Source of the DNA: Stenotrophomonas africana
GTDB taxonomy: Bacteria > Pseudomonadota > Gammaproteobacteria > Xanthomonadales > Xanthomonadaceae
DNA: 64,000 bases
NCBI RefSeq assembly: GCF_013004645.1
Contig: NZ_JABEME010000008.1
Location: 183,172 to 247,171 of the forward strand
Direction: 5' to 3'
A program made the position numbers and the translations under genes. The first letter of the stretch is position 1. Every line of letters begins with the position of its first letter. Below the pieces are notes generated by a model. The model had not been told where the DNA came from. It saw only the letters and a list, made by a program, of their open reading frames with translations, and did not search any database. This document shows positions 45,216 to 54,260 of this stretch, one piece after another.

Positions 45216-46010
45216 ATGTCCGACCTGCTCTCCGCCCTGCTGCTGGGCATCCTCGAAGGCTTGACCGAGTTCCTGCCGATCTCCAGCACCGGCCATCTGC
45301 TCATCGCCCAGCACTGGCTGGGTGCCCGTTCGGACTTCTTCAACATCGTCATCCAGGCCGGTGCGATCGTGGCGGTGGTACTGGTGTTCCGCCAGCGCCT
45401 GCTGCAACTGGCCACCGGCTTCAACCAGCGTGAGAACCGCGAGTACGTGTTCAAGCTGGGCGCGGCCTTCCTGGTCACCGCCGTGGTCGGCCTGGTGGTG
45501 CGCAAGGCCGGCTGGTCGCTGCCGGAAACGGTCAGCCCGGTGGCGTGGGCGCTGATCATCGGTGGCGTCTGGATGCTGCTGGTGGAGGCCTACACCGCGC
45601 GCCTGCCCGACCGCGACCAGGTGACCTGGACGGTGGCGATCGGCGTCGGCCTGGCGCAGGTGGTGGCCGGTGTGTTCCCCGGCACCTCGCGCTCGGCCTC
45701 GGCGATCTTCCTGGCCATGCTGCTGGGCCTGAGCCGCCGCGCGGCCGCCGCCGAGTTCGTGTTCCTGGTCGGCATCCCGACCATGTTCGCCGCCAGCGCC
45801 TACACCTTCCTGGAAATGGCAAAGGCCGGGCAGCTGGGCAGCGAGAACTGGACCGACGTGGGCGTGGCCTTCCTTGCCGCGGCCGTCACCGGCTTCGTCG
45901 TAGTGAAGTGGCTGATGGGCTACATCAAGTCGCACAAGTTCACCGCCTTCGCCATCTACCGCATCGCGCTGGGTGCGGCACTGCTGCTGTGGTTGCCGTC
46001 CGGCAGCTGA
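45216..46010 (+). CDS. uppP: undecaprenyl-diphosphatase UppP (BacA)
   Basis: A 264-residue inner-membrane phosphatase that recycles undecaprenyl diphosphate for cell-wall synthesis and gives bacitracin tolerance. Marks: GILEGLTEFLPISSTGHLL with the catalytic Glu pair region, and VFPGTSRSASAI. The start at 45216 (MSDLLSALLL) is chosen because upstream codons overlap the glnA enhancer. About eight membrane segments. It is divergent from glnA. Confidence 0.95.
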   Translation: MSDLLSALLLGILEGLTEFLPISSTGHLLIAQHWLGARSDFFNIVIQAGAIVAVVLVFRQRLLQLATGFNQRENREYVFKLGAAFLVTAVVGLVVRKAGWSLPETVSPVAWALIIGGVWMLLVEAYTARLPDRDQVTWTVAIGVGLAQVVAGVFPGTSRSASAIFLAMLLGLSRRAAAAEFVFLVGIPTMFAASAYTFLEMAKAGQLGSENWTDVGVAFLAAAVTGFVVVKWLMGYIKSHKFTAFAIYRIALGAALLLWLPSGS

Positions 46011-46083
46011 ACAGCGCCAGGGCACGGTAACCCCGTTGCCGGTCCCACCCCGTTTCCCCCACGGTTCCCCAAGGAGAATCACC

Positions 46084-46908
46084 ATGAACCGCAAGCTCAC
46101 CCTGCTCCTCCCGCTGGCCCTGATGGCCGCCTGCAGCCAGACCCCGGCACCGGCCGGCACCGGCGGTGACGACGTGGCCCCGGCCGCGGCCAAGGCAGCA
46201 GACCAGCAGACGCTGGCGCACCTGGATGCGCAGCGCCTGCAGAGCCAGCACTGGCTGCTGCAGCAGGCCACCGCCGCCGACGGCAAGCGCATCGACGCGC
46301 TGTTCGCCCGCGAAGACAAGCCGGTCACCCTGGACTTCGCTGATGGCCGCCTGTCGGTCAGCAACACCTGCAACCGCATGGGCGGCGGCTATACCTTCGA
46401 CGCTGGCAAGCTGAGCGTCAGTGCGATGGCCTCGACCATGATGGCCTGCACCGACAAGGCGCTGATGGCGCTGGACGAGGCCGTGTCGAGCCGCCTGCAG
46501 GGCAAGCTGAAGGCCGAGCAGGATGCCGATGGCACGCTGACCCTGACCAACGCCAAGGGCGAGAAGCTGGTCTTCACCCCGGAACCGACGGCTGAAACCC
46601 GCTACGGTGGCGCCGGCGAAACCGTGTTCCTGGAAGTGGCCGCCAAGACCGAGAAGTGCTCGCACCCGCTGATCCCGGACTACCAGTGCCTGCAGGTGCG
46701 TGAGGTCAAGTTCGACGACAAGGGCCTGAAGCAGGGTGAGCCGGGCAAGTTCGAGAACTTCTACGGCAACATCGAGGGCTACACCCACGAAGACGGCGTG
46801 CGCAACGTGGTGCGCGTGAAGCGCTATGAGGTGAAGAACCCGCCGGCCGATGCGCCGTCGCAGGCGTACGTGCTGGACATGGTGGTCGAGTCGGCCATCG
46901 AGAAGTGA
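46084..46908 (+). CDS. lipoprotein with META and DUF4377 domains
   Basis: A 274-residue lipoprotein starting at 46084 with AAGGAG upstream; signal with lipobox MAAC. The first domain is META/HslJ-like: WLLQQATAADGKRI, SNTCNRMGGGYTF and STMMACTDKALMALD. The second (residues about 180-270, FLEVAAKTEKCSHPL, YQCLQVREVKFDD) is DUF4377, with cysteines probably in a disulfide. Both are envelope stress-associated modules of unknown activity. Confidence 0.88.
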   Translation: MNRKLTLLLPLALMAACSQTPAPAGTGGDDVAPAAAKAADQQTLAHLDAQRLQSQHWLLQQATAADGKRIDALFAREDKPVTLDFADGRLSVSNTCNRMGGGYTFDAGKLSVSAMASTMMACTDKALMALDEAVSSRLQGKLKAEQDADGTLTLTNAKGEKLVFTPEPTAETRYGGAGETVFLEVAAKTEKCSHPLIPDYQCLQVREVKFDDKGLKQGEPGKFENFYGNIEGYTHEDGVRNVVRVKRYEVKNPPADAPSQAYVLDMVVESAIEK

Positions 46909-46909
46909 T

Positions 46910-47044
46910 GTAGAGCCGACTGTCAGTCGGCTGGCACTTGAAGGGCGGCCGCGAGGTCGCCCTTCTTCGTTGTGCGTTGTAGAGCCGAGCCATGCTCGGC
47001 TGCTGTCTATCGGGAAAAGCAGCCGAGCATGGGCTCGGCTCTAC
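46910..47044. repeat. SMAG REP cluster with a terminator-like hairpin
   Basis: One SMAG unit GTAGAGCCGACTGTCAGTCG lies at 46910-46932, an AAGGGCG/CGCCCTT hairpin with TTCTT at about 46940-46966 may terminate the lipoprotein gene, and an inverted SMAG doublet lies at 46979-47044, nearly the same as that at 16038-16102. Confidence 0.75.
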
Positions 47045-47060
47045 AGAAGCACATTGCCGC

Positions 47061-47672
47061 TCAGGCCAATGCGGGGTTCAAGGTGTAGGTACCGTGCAGC
47101 GCCGCTTCGGCCAGCACGTGGCCGTGCATGGCGCGATACGCGTCTGCGGCGGTGAAGCGTGCCGGAAGCTCCAACGAGGCCACGTCCAGCGCAAACACCC
47201 GGAAGAAGTAGCGGTGCACACGCTCGTCGTTGAACGGCGGATACGGGCCGTCGTAGCCCAGGTAGTCACCGGCCATGTCCGGGTTGCCGGCGAACCAGCC
47301 GGTGAAGTCGTTCAGGCCCTGGCGGCTGCCGGCCGGACCCGCGGGTGCGGGCTTGCCCTTCACCACGAAGCCATCGCTGCAGCTGCCAGCAGCAATCTCC
47401 TGCACCGAGGCCGGGATATCGGCCATCACCCAGTGCACGAAGTCGCAACGCGGCTGGTCGCGCGGCACGGTCATGTCATTGCGGCCGACCGTCTCCGGCA
47501 CCGTCGGCACGTCCGGGTCCACGCACACCAGCAGGAACGAACGGGTGCCGGCAGGCGCCCCGCTCCAGGCCAGGTGCGGGTTGCGGTCGGGCGCGAAGCC
47601 AGCGGCATCACCGGCGGCGAACTCACGGTCGATCGGTGCGCCGTTGGTCAGGCTGTTGCTGCTCAGCTGCAT
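47061..47672 (-). CDS. YbhB/YbcL-family (PEBP-like) protein
   Basis: A 203-residue phosphatidylethanolamine-binding-like protein. Marks are RNPHLAWSGAPAGTRSFLLV and VDPDVPT with DFVHWVMADIP, the PEBP ligand-pocket signature D-D...W-H-W, and PYPPFNDERVHRYFFRVFALD. No signal peptide, so cytosolic as in E. coli YbhB. The start at 47672 is preceded by GAGGAG. Function unknown; it lies 10 bases after the TPR-sulfotransferase gene. Confidence 0.9.
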   Translation of the reverse strand: MQLSSNSLTNGAPIDREFAAGDAAGFAPDRNPHLAWSGAPAGTRSFLLVCVDPDVPTVPETVGRNDMTVPRDQPRCDFVHWVMADIPASVQEIAAGSCSDGFVVKGKPAPAGPAGSRQGLNDFTGWFAGNPDMAGDYLGYDGPYPPFNDERVHRYFFRVFALDVASLELPARFTAADAYRAMHGHVLAEAALHGTYTLNPALA

Positions 47673-47682
47673 TGCATTCTCC

Positions 47683-49752
47683 TCACTCTTCCGGGTAACC
47701 CAGGCGCACCGCAACCGGGGTGAGCTGGGCGAAGGCGGCGCTCATCACGTCGCGGTAGTTGCGCCAGTGGCCTGCAGGCAGGCGCGGCGCGCCCAGCTGT
47801 GCCGCCGGCGGCATCGGCCGCTCGAACAGGCGGCCCAGCAGTTCGGCCATCGCGTGCGGATCATTGCCGATCTGGTCGATGCGCAGCAGCACGTGCGGGT
47901 ACAGGTCTTCCTCGTGCAGCGTGGCGATCTGGGTCAGTGCGCGCGTCAGCCATTCGCTGGCTTCGGCCAGCGAGGTCATCGCCAGCGGTGCGACGGCGCC
48001 GTAGGCCACCCAGTCCAGCAGCATGTCGCGCGGATCACGCAGCACCAGCACCAAGCGCCCCTGCGGCAGCTGCGGACGCAGCGCCCACAGCAGGGCGTTG
48101 TCCCACCACAGCAGCCAGTCGATCACGGTGTCGCTCTGCAGGCCACGCGCCGGCAGCTGTTCGCGCCAGCGCTGCACCAGCCGTTCCGGCGTCAATACGC
48201 CCGAGGCCAGGTCCTGCAGCGTGTTGTAGTTCTGGAACGCATCATCGGGTGGGGTGTTGGTATATCGGTCGCTGCGCAGCACAGGGCTGGCGGCCGCCAG
48301 GCCGGTCGCCACGCGCTCCACGCCCGAACCGGGGGCGCCCCACAGGAAGATCGGTGCGGAACTGGCATCACCTTCAATGCTGCCCTTGTCGGGCCAGCTC
48401 GGCGGCGACTTGGCCTGTGGCGGCAACGGCAGGCGCTGCGGGGCCTGGTCGGTCTGCAGCGACATCCACGTGCGCAGCGCCTCCTGTGGCTGTCCGGCAC
48501 GGTCCTGGATCTCGCCCATCCAGGTCCGCAGATCGGCGCGATGCGCTTCCGGCGCCTGCTCGATCAGCGCCTGCACACGGGCAACCGCCGCAGCGGGATC
48601 ACGCTGCAGCAGCCCCTCGACCAGACGGGATTCACCGCTGACGCGACCCGGTTCCAGGCTGACGATGCGCTCGGCGATCGCTTCGGCCTGCGCGTGTTCA
48701 CCCGCCATGTCATGCAGGCGCAGGCGCGCTTCCAGGGCCGGCACATGCGTCGGCATCGCTGCCATCCAGCGCTCGACCGCAGCCACCGCGCTTTCGCTGC
48801 CCACCTGCTCGATGGCCAGGCGCGCCAGCCACACGTCGTGCAGCTGGTCATGCGCGTCCAGCACCGCATCCAGGCGCGCGCGTGCTTCTTCTTCGCGGCC
48901 CAGGCGCTGCCAGGACATCAGCAGCAGCTGCAGCACCTGGCGGTCTTCCGGCTGCGTTTCCAGCAGCGGCAGCAGGTAGTCCAGCGCCTGCAACGGCTGG
49001 CCGTTGCGCAGCGCCAGTTCACCGGCCAGGCGACGCATCGCCGGCACGTCCAGCTCCGGCTGCCGCAGGGCGACCTGCACGGCTTCGGCCGCCGCCGGCA
49101 CGTTGCCCTGGCGCAGTGCCAGCTGCACCACCAGGCCATGCAGCGAGGACAGCGACGGATTCAGCTCCAGCACGCGGCGGAACGACTGCTCGGCAAACGC
49201 CAGCATGTCCTTGCCCAGGTAGGCGAAGCCCAGTGCATACAGCACACGGGTATCGTCCGGCAGTGCCTTGCTGGCGGCCGACAGCAGCGCCAGCGCGCGG
49301 TCGGCTTCGCCACGGCGCAGCGCGACCATGCCGTCGATGGTCAGCAGTTCCGGATGCTCCGGCTCCACGCGCGAGGCCAGGGTCGAGATGCGCTGTGCTT
49401 CGTCGAAATCGTTGCGGCCGATCGCCAGGTGCGCCTGCATCAGGTAGGCGGAGAAGGAATTCGGATCGAGGCCGGTGGTGCGCACCAGTGCTTCGTCGGC
49501 CCCTTCGAACTGGCGCAGCGCCAGCAGCAGGCCGGCATGCTGCAGGTGCAGCTGAGCGTCGTCCGGGGCCAGCCGCAGCGCCTGCTGCAATGCCTCCATC
49601 GCGGCTTCGGCATTGCCCTGCTGCTGCAGCGCAAGCGCCAGCCAGCGGTGGGCGTCGGCGCGGCCGGGTTCGTCACGGGTCCACGCCTGGGCCAGCTGCA
49701 CGGCCTGGTCGGCCTGGTTCTGGCGCAACGCTTGGATGATCTGGTCTTGCAT
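47683..49752 (-). CDS. TPR protein with C-terminal sulfotransferase domain
   Basis: A 689-residue soluble protein. Residues about 1-470 are a run of TPR repeats (for example AHRWLALALQQQGNAEAAME). The C-terminus (from about residue 485) is a sulfotransferase-like domain: PIFLWGAPGSGVERVATGLA resembles the PAPS 5'-phosphosulfate loop, and LVLVLRDPRDMLLDWV resembles the 3'-phosphate loop. Usual loop residues are altered (GSGVER for TGTTxL), so enzymatic activity is uncertain. The start at 49752 is favoured; a longer N-terminus of seven codons is possible. Confidence 0.85.
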   Translation of the reverse strand: MQDQIIQALRQNQADQAVQLAQAWTRDEPGRADAHRWLALALQQQGNAEAAMEALQQALRLAPDDAQLHLQHAGLLLALRQFEGADEALVRTTGLDPNSFSAYLMQAHLAIGRNDFDEAQRISTLASRVEPEHPELLTIDGMVALRRGEADRALALLSAASKALPDDTRVLYALGFAYLGKDMLAFAEQSFRRVLELNPSLSSLHGLVVQLALRQGNVPAAAEAVQVALRQPELDVPAMRRLAGELALRNGQPLQALDYLLPLLETQPEDRQVLQLLLMSWQRLGREEEARARLDAVLDAHDQLHDVWLARLAIEQVGSESAVAAVERWMAAMPTHVPALEARLRLHDMAGEHAQAEAIAERIVSLEPGRVSGESRLVEGLLQRDPAAAVARVQALIEQAPEAHRADLRTWMGEIQDRAGQPQEALRTWMSLQTDQAPQRLPLPPQAKSPPSWPDKGSIEGDASSAPIFLWGAPGSGVERVATGLAAASPVLRSDRYTNTPPDDAFQNYNTLQDLASGVLTPERLVQRWREQLPARGLQSDTVIDWLLWWDNALLWALRPQLPQGRLVLVLRDPRDMLLDWVAYGAVAPLAMTSLAEASEWLTRALTQIATLHEEDLYPHVLLRIDQIGNDPHAMAELLGRLFERPMPPAAQLGAPRLPAGHWRNYRDVMSAAFAQLTPVAVRLGYPEE

Positions 49753-49808
49753 GGCAGTCCGGTTCAAGTGCAAACCGGCATTGTAGCGGGCTGCGCGCCG
49801 CTGCCGGT

Positions 49809-50843
49809 TCAGGCCTGCAGGACCCGCTGCAGGCGTTGCGCCACCCAGCGCTCGGAGAAGCCGTCACCCCGCCAGTTCTCGATGAATCCGCAGTGGCCGC
49901 CCCAGCAGGCAGTTTCCAGGCGCGCCTGGCGCGGCAGCTGCCAGTCACTGAAGGTCGCATAGGGAATGACCGGGTCATCCTGCGCCATCAGGATGTCAGC
50001 CGGCACCTGCAGGGCGGAGAGGCGGTCACCGGCAATCGAATAGCCATCGAAATAGGCCTGCAGCGAGCCGAAGCTGGTGTGCCGCTCGACCAGCCACGCG
50101 GTCAGCGCGCGGATGTCCAGCTTCAGCACGCGGTCGTCGCAGTCGCTCAGTTCAGGGAACAGGTCGCGCTTGCGGCGCAGCGAACCGGCCCACTTGCGAC
50201 GGAAGTACCAGTCGTACATCGCCGGGCCGTTCTCGATGCTGTCCATCGTCAGCGCCGGGTCCAGCACCGGGCACACCGACGCCACCCGCAGCAGCGGCAC
50301 GCCGGCGGCCGGCGCGCGCAGGGCCAGCCGCAGCACGAAATTGCCACCCAGCGAATAGCCGGCGGCCACCAGCGGCAGCTGCGGCCAGCGCTGGGCGATA
50401 TCGCCCGCGGCATGCACCACTTCATCGATCAGGTTGGAGTGGAAGATGCCGGGGTTCAGATGGTGGGTGTTGCCGTGGTCGCGGAAGTTCAGCCGCACCA
50501 CATCGAAACCCTGTTCGATCATGCGCGCGGCCGCCATGCGCATGTAACTGGATTCGGCACTGCCTTCCCACCCGTGCAGCAGCAGGGCAATTCCCTTGGG
50601 CTGGCGACCTTCGACATGGCTGTGCCAGCCCTGCAGGCGCACGCCGTCACCGCCATCGAGGATCAGCTCCTCGCTGACCGCACCGGTGGCGGCCAGCAGC
50701 AGCAGGCCACGCTGCAGGCGCATGCGGCTGGAACTGAGCATCGACTGCAGGTGCGGATTGCGCAGCCAGCGCGGCGGCTGATAGTCAGCCGCATGCAGCG
50801 TCGGCGTACCGGCGTCCAGGACGGGTGGCGGTATCAGGGCCAC
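49809..50843 (-). CDS. alpha/beta hydrolase, YheT/EMB8 family
   Basis: A 344-residue hydrolase. The family N-terminus PPRWLRNPHLQSML, oxyanion turn LLHGWEGSAESSYM, nucleophile elbow AAGYSLGGNF (Ser), acid in QDDPVIPY and His in WGGHCGFIE are all present. YheT-like enzymes are thought to be esterases acting on lipids. It precedes a PlsC acyltransferase gene by 7 bases in the order of the genome, both on the minus strand, so lipid metabolism is a reasonable setting. Confidence 0.92.
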   Translation of the reverse strand: MALIPPPVLDAGTPTLHAADYQPPRWLRNPHLQSMLSSSRMRLQRGLLLLAATGAVSEELILDGGDGVRLQGWHSHVEGRQPKGIALLLHGWEGSAESSYMRMAAARMIEQGFDVVRLNFRDHGNTHHLNPGIFHSNLIDEVVHAAGDIAQRWPQLPLVAAGYSLGGNFVLRLALRAPAAGVPLLRVASVCPVLDPALTMDSIENGPAMYDWYFRRKWAGSLRRKRDLFPELSDCDDRVLKLDIRALTAWLVERHTSFGSLQAYFDGYSIAGDRLSALQVPADILMAQDDPVIPYATFSDWQLPRQARLETACWGGHCGFIENWRGDGFSERWVAQRLQRVLQA

Positions 50844-50850
50844 CGCACCC

Positions 50851-51642
50851 TCACTGCGTGCTCATGGCCGCCACGATGCGCGCGCGCGAGGTTTCCGCGA
50901 TGCGTCGACGGCCTTCCAGGTCCTGGGTACCGATCGGCTCCAGGAAATGCACTTCGGTATGCCGCGCCGGCTCACCGAGCAGGCGCAGGAAATTGGCGGC
51001 GAAACTCTCGCCCGGGCCGAACGCGACGATGGTTTGTGCGTCGCCCTTCACCCCGTACACCAGCGCCACCGGCTGCACCGGCACGCCGGTTTCAACCGCG
51101 GCCTGGAAGATGCGGGCATGGAACGGCCCCACTTCGTGGCCGCCGCGGGTGCGCCCTTCCGGAAACACACCGACCGCCTTGCCGGCGCGCAGGCGCTCCG
51201 CCATCACCTGCATCACCCCACCGAGCGATTCGGTATTGCCACGCTGATGGAAGATGGTCTGGCCGCGCGCGGCGAGCCAACCAACCAACGGCCAACTGGC
51301 GATCTCGCGCTTGGCGACAAAGCCCATCATGCGCTGGCTGTGCAGGATGGAGATATCCACCCAGCTGACATGGTTGGCCACAAACAGCACGGCGCCCGGC
51401 AGCGGCTTGCCGATCTGCGACAGGCGGAAGCCGAAGATCCACATCAGCCCGCCCTGCCACCAGTTCACCACCTTGGCCCCGAACGTATCCTCGCCCACGC
51501 GCAGTTCGCCCCACGGCGGAAGCATGCCGATCAGGATGAGCGGCAGGAACACGGAGATGTGGACCAACAGCAGCGGTACGCGGTACAGGTAACGGCACAC
51601 ACGCGCCAAGCCGCCGCGGGGGGCCGGAGTGGGGGAAGTCAT
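50851..51642 (-). CDS. 1-acyl-sn-glycerol-3-phosphate acyltransferase-like (PlsC family)
   Basis: A 263-residue membrane acyltransferase with an N-terminal hydrophobic segment (VPLLLVHISVFLPLILIG). Motif I NHVSWVD (NHx4D), the motif III FPEGRTRGGHEV and VPVQPVALVYG are present. It transfers an acyl group to lysophosphatidate or a related lysolipid. A second plsC may exist elsewhere in the genome, so I leave out the symbol. It is read into the YheT-like gene after seven bases. Confidence 0.9.
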   Translation of the reverse strand: MTSPTPAPRGGLARVCRYLYRVPLLLVHISVFLPLILIGMLPPWGELRVGEDTFGAKVVNWWQGGLMWIFGFRLSQIGKPLPGAVLFVANHVSWVDISILHSQRMMGFVAKREIASWPLVGWLAARGQTIFHQRGNTESLGGVMQVMAERLRAGKAVGVFPEGRTRGGHEVGPFHARIFQAAVETGVPVQPVALVYGVKGDAQTIVAFGPGESFAANFLRLLGEPARHTEVHFLEPIGTQDLEGRRRIAETSRARIVAAMSTQ

Positions 51643-51763
51643 CCGCGCACGATACCGGAGCGCCGCAGCAGCTGCCAGCCGATTTAGGCCATAACCGCCC
51701 TTGACCGGGGCAATCGGCGGGGAACGCTGGGTTCTGCCGCCGTCAACGCCCCCGCCGGGGGAC

Positions 51764-52198
51764 TCAACCGTGGCCGGCGGCCACCACCGCCAGGGTCAGC
51801 CGCGAGATGCACACCAGCCGGCCCTGCTCGTCCTCGATGCGGATTTCCCACAGCTGCGTGCTACGGCCCACGTGCAGCGCGCGTGCGGTGCCGGTGACCG
51901 TACCCGAACGCACGGCGCGCACGTGGTTGGCGTTGATTTCCAGCCCCACGCAGATCTGTTTTGCGGGATCCACGCACAGGTTGCCGGCACTGCTGCCCAG
52001 GGTCTCGGCCAGCACCACCGAGGCGCCGCCGTGCAGGATGCCGTACGGCTGGCGGGTGCGTTCGTCCACCGGCATGGTGGCCTGCAGCCAGTCCTCACCG
52101 ACGGCACTGAAAACGATGCCCAGGGATTCGATGGCCGTGTTGCGGCTGAGCGCGTTGAGCTGCTCGATGGAAACGGCTTCGCGGAATACCTGGGTCAT
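51764..52198 (-). CDS. PaaI/YdiI-type hotdog thioesterase
   Basis: A 144-residue acyl-CoA thioesterase. The signature YGILHGGASVVLAETLGSSA (HGG loop with catalytic Glu) and EINANHVRAVRSG are those of the PaaI/MenI/YdiI group. Candidate substrates are aryl- or hydroxynaphthoyl-CoA. The genome context does not decide. It lies 10 bases after the phospholipase D gene. Confidence 0.92.
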   Translation of the reverse strand: MTQVFREAVSIEQLNALSRNTAIESLGIVFSAVGEDWLQATMPVDERTRQPYGILHGGASVVLAETLGSSAGNLCVDPAKQICVGLEINANHVRAVRSGTVTGTARALHVGRSTQLWEIRIEDEQGRLVCISRLTLAVVAAGHG

Positions 52199-52208
52199 GC
52201 GGGCACCT

Positions 52209-54260
52209 TCAGAGGATGGGAACGAGGCCGGCGCCGAACGCGGTCAGCATGCGCACCAGCAGCCACTTCGGGCCGACGTTGACTTCGGGGAAGTCGCCGA
52301 CGGCGACGTAGCAGTCGTGGAATGCCGGGTCCTGCCGGGGCAGCGGCTGCGGGCAGTCCGGGCCGGGCTTGAATTCGTAGTCGGTGGCGTAACGCCACGG
52401 CCAGAAGTCGAGAATCGGCAGCGCTTCGGAGGCCTTGCCGACGCTGTAGTTGAGCCCCGACAGCACCGGCGGTTTGGCGCGGGGGGCCACCGTCCAGGAG
52501 TTCTGCGGGTGGGTGTCGCGCAGGATGCTTTCGGCCAGCTGCTCGGCGAAGACCGGATCGTCGATGATCACTGCGCCTTCGGTGTTGTAGTTCTCGCTGC
52601 GCGGATCGAAGTTGTGGGTGCCGACCACGCCGATGCGGCGATCGACCACCAGCGACTTGGCATGCAGGCCCATGCGCGCACCCTTGCGGGTGACCGGCAG
52701 TGGCTTGTTGACCGCCTTGCTGCCAAGGAACGACGGCCGCGTCTCGGTGCGCAGCAGCCGCGTTTCCACTTCGCTGCCGGCCGCACGACGGCGTTCGCGG
52801 GCGTTCTGGTAGGCGCTGCCGGTACGCGGATGGTTCACCGGGCCGTGCTTGTCCATCGCGCCCGAGCCGCCATCGCTGCCACCGCGCGCATTGCTGCCGG
52901 CGGCGCTGCCGCCGATCAACGGATTGCGCCCGCTGTCATCCTCGCCTTCGGGCGCGGCGATCGGGTCGGGCAGCAGGTTGCGGTAGTCGACCGGCGCATC
53001 CAGCGGGAACGGCTTGTATTCGAAGATATTGAAGCCCAGTTCGCGCATGTTGCGCCGCTTGTACTTGTACGACAGCGCATACACGATCGGGTTGTCGGTG
53101 GCCGCCAGGCTGTTGCTGGACACCACCACGCGCGGCGGCTGCGGACGCTTGCGCAGCTCGCGGAACAGCTTCTGCGCCGGCTTGGACAGCACCAGGTACG
53201 GCGTCTGCAGGATCACTTCCTTCTGCGCGCTGGCGATCAGCGCGTCCAGCTGAGGCTCGGTCACATGCTGGCCAGCCAAGGGTGCGTCGGCCTTCTCGCG
53301 GCGATGCTTGCGCGGCAGATCCGCCACATAGCGCACGGAGGCCACCGGCAGCGCGGTATCGACGAAGGAGCGGGTGACGAATTCGGTGTCGTTGGCTTCG
53401 GCACTGACCCGTTGCACCCGTTCCGGGCGCCGGAAGGTGGCCGGCGGCAGCGTCGGTACGCCCTCGCGCAGCAAAGTGCGGCCCACATCGTTCAGGCGTT
53501 CGGCCGGCACGCTGCGGTGAGCCCGCCAGAAGGCATCGAAGTTGGCCGCCATCGCCCGTGCCTCCGGCCCCGCAATCAGCACGTCGCGGTCGCGGAAGTT
53601 GTACTCGCGGTCCCAGTCGTAATAGTCGTCCTGGTAATTGCGACCACCGACCACACCGATCGCGTCGTCGATCACCAGCAGCTTGTTGTGCATGCGCTGG
53701 TTGAAGCGGCGGAAGCAGCACAGCACGCTGCCGGCGTAGTCGAAGTAGTTCAGCCGGGCCTTGCCGAAGGTCGGGTTGTAGACCCGCAGCTGGAAGTTCT
53801 GGTGGGCACCGGACAGCGCCCCCAGGATCTCGAGGTCGGAGATCGCCGAGAGCTGGTCGATCAGCACCCGCACCTTCACCCCGCGGCGGGACGCGGCCAG
53901 CAGTTCGTCGATGACCAGCCGGGCGCTGTCGTCCTTGTCGAAGATATAGGTCTGCAGGTCGATGCTGCGGGTAGCGCTGCGCAGCAGGTTCAGGCGTGCC
54001 ACCAGGGCGCCCTCGCCCTCATCCAGCAGGGTTGCGTAGTGGCGCGGTCGCTCCGGGGTGGATTCGGTGAACGCCCGCCCGGCCAGGGCCCGCAGCGGCG
54101 AGTCCTGCGCGCAACGGTCGGCGCGCTGGCAATCAACCACGGTCGAGCGCGCCTGCACCGCGATCGCTTCGGCCCGGTCGCGCTCGGCATGCGACAGCGA
54201 GGCACAACCGCTGCCCAGCAACACGGTTGCCAGCGCCAGTACACGCAGCAGGAGGTTCAC
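52209..54260 (-). CDS. phospholipase D-family protein, cardiolipin synthase C-like
   Basis: A 683-residue lipoprotein (lipobox GSGC) with two HKD motifs: RMHNKLLVIDDAIGVVGGRN and GLHAKSLVVDRRIGVVGTHN. Length and spacing resemble ClsC, which condenses phosphatidylglycerol with phosphatidylethanolamine to form cardiolipin. An unusual Gly/Ser/Asn-rich insert (IGGSAAGSNARGGSDGGSGA, about residues 446-465) interrupts the second half. It overlaps the yceI gene by four bases and lies just before the thioesterase. Confidence 0.88.
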   Translation of the reverse strand: MNLLLRVLALATVLLGSGCASLSHAERDRAEAIAVQARSTVVDCQRADRCAQDSPLRALAGRAFTESTPERPRHYATLLDEGEGALVARLNLLRSATRSIDLQTYIFDKDDSARLVIDELLAASRRGVKVRVLIDQLSAISDLEILGALSGAHQNFQLRVYNPTFGKARLNYFDYAGSVLCCFRRFNQRMHNKLLVIDDAIGVVGGRNYQDDYYDWDREYNFRDRDVLIAGPEARAMAANFDAFWRAHRSVPAERLNDVGRTLLREGVPTLPPATFRRPERVQRVSAEANDTEFVTRSFVDTALPVASVRYVADLPRKHRREKADAPLAGQHVTEPQLDALIASAQKEVILQTPYLVLSKPAQKLFRELRKRPQPPRVVVSSNSLAATDNPIVYALSYKYKRRNMRELGFNIFEYKPFPLDAPVDYRNLLPDPIAAPEGEDDSGRNPLIGGSAAGSNARGGSDGGSGAMDKHGPVNHPRTGSAYQNARERRRAAGSEVETRLLRTETRPSFLGSKAVNKPLPVTRKGARMGLHAKSLVVDRRIGVVGTHNFDPRSENYNTEGAVIIDDPVFAEQLAESILRDTHPQNSWTVAPRAKPPVLSGLNYSVGKASEALPILDFWPWRYATDYEFKPGPDCPQPLPRQDPAFHDCYVAVGDFPEVNVGPKWLLVRMLTAFGAGLVPIL

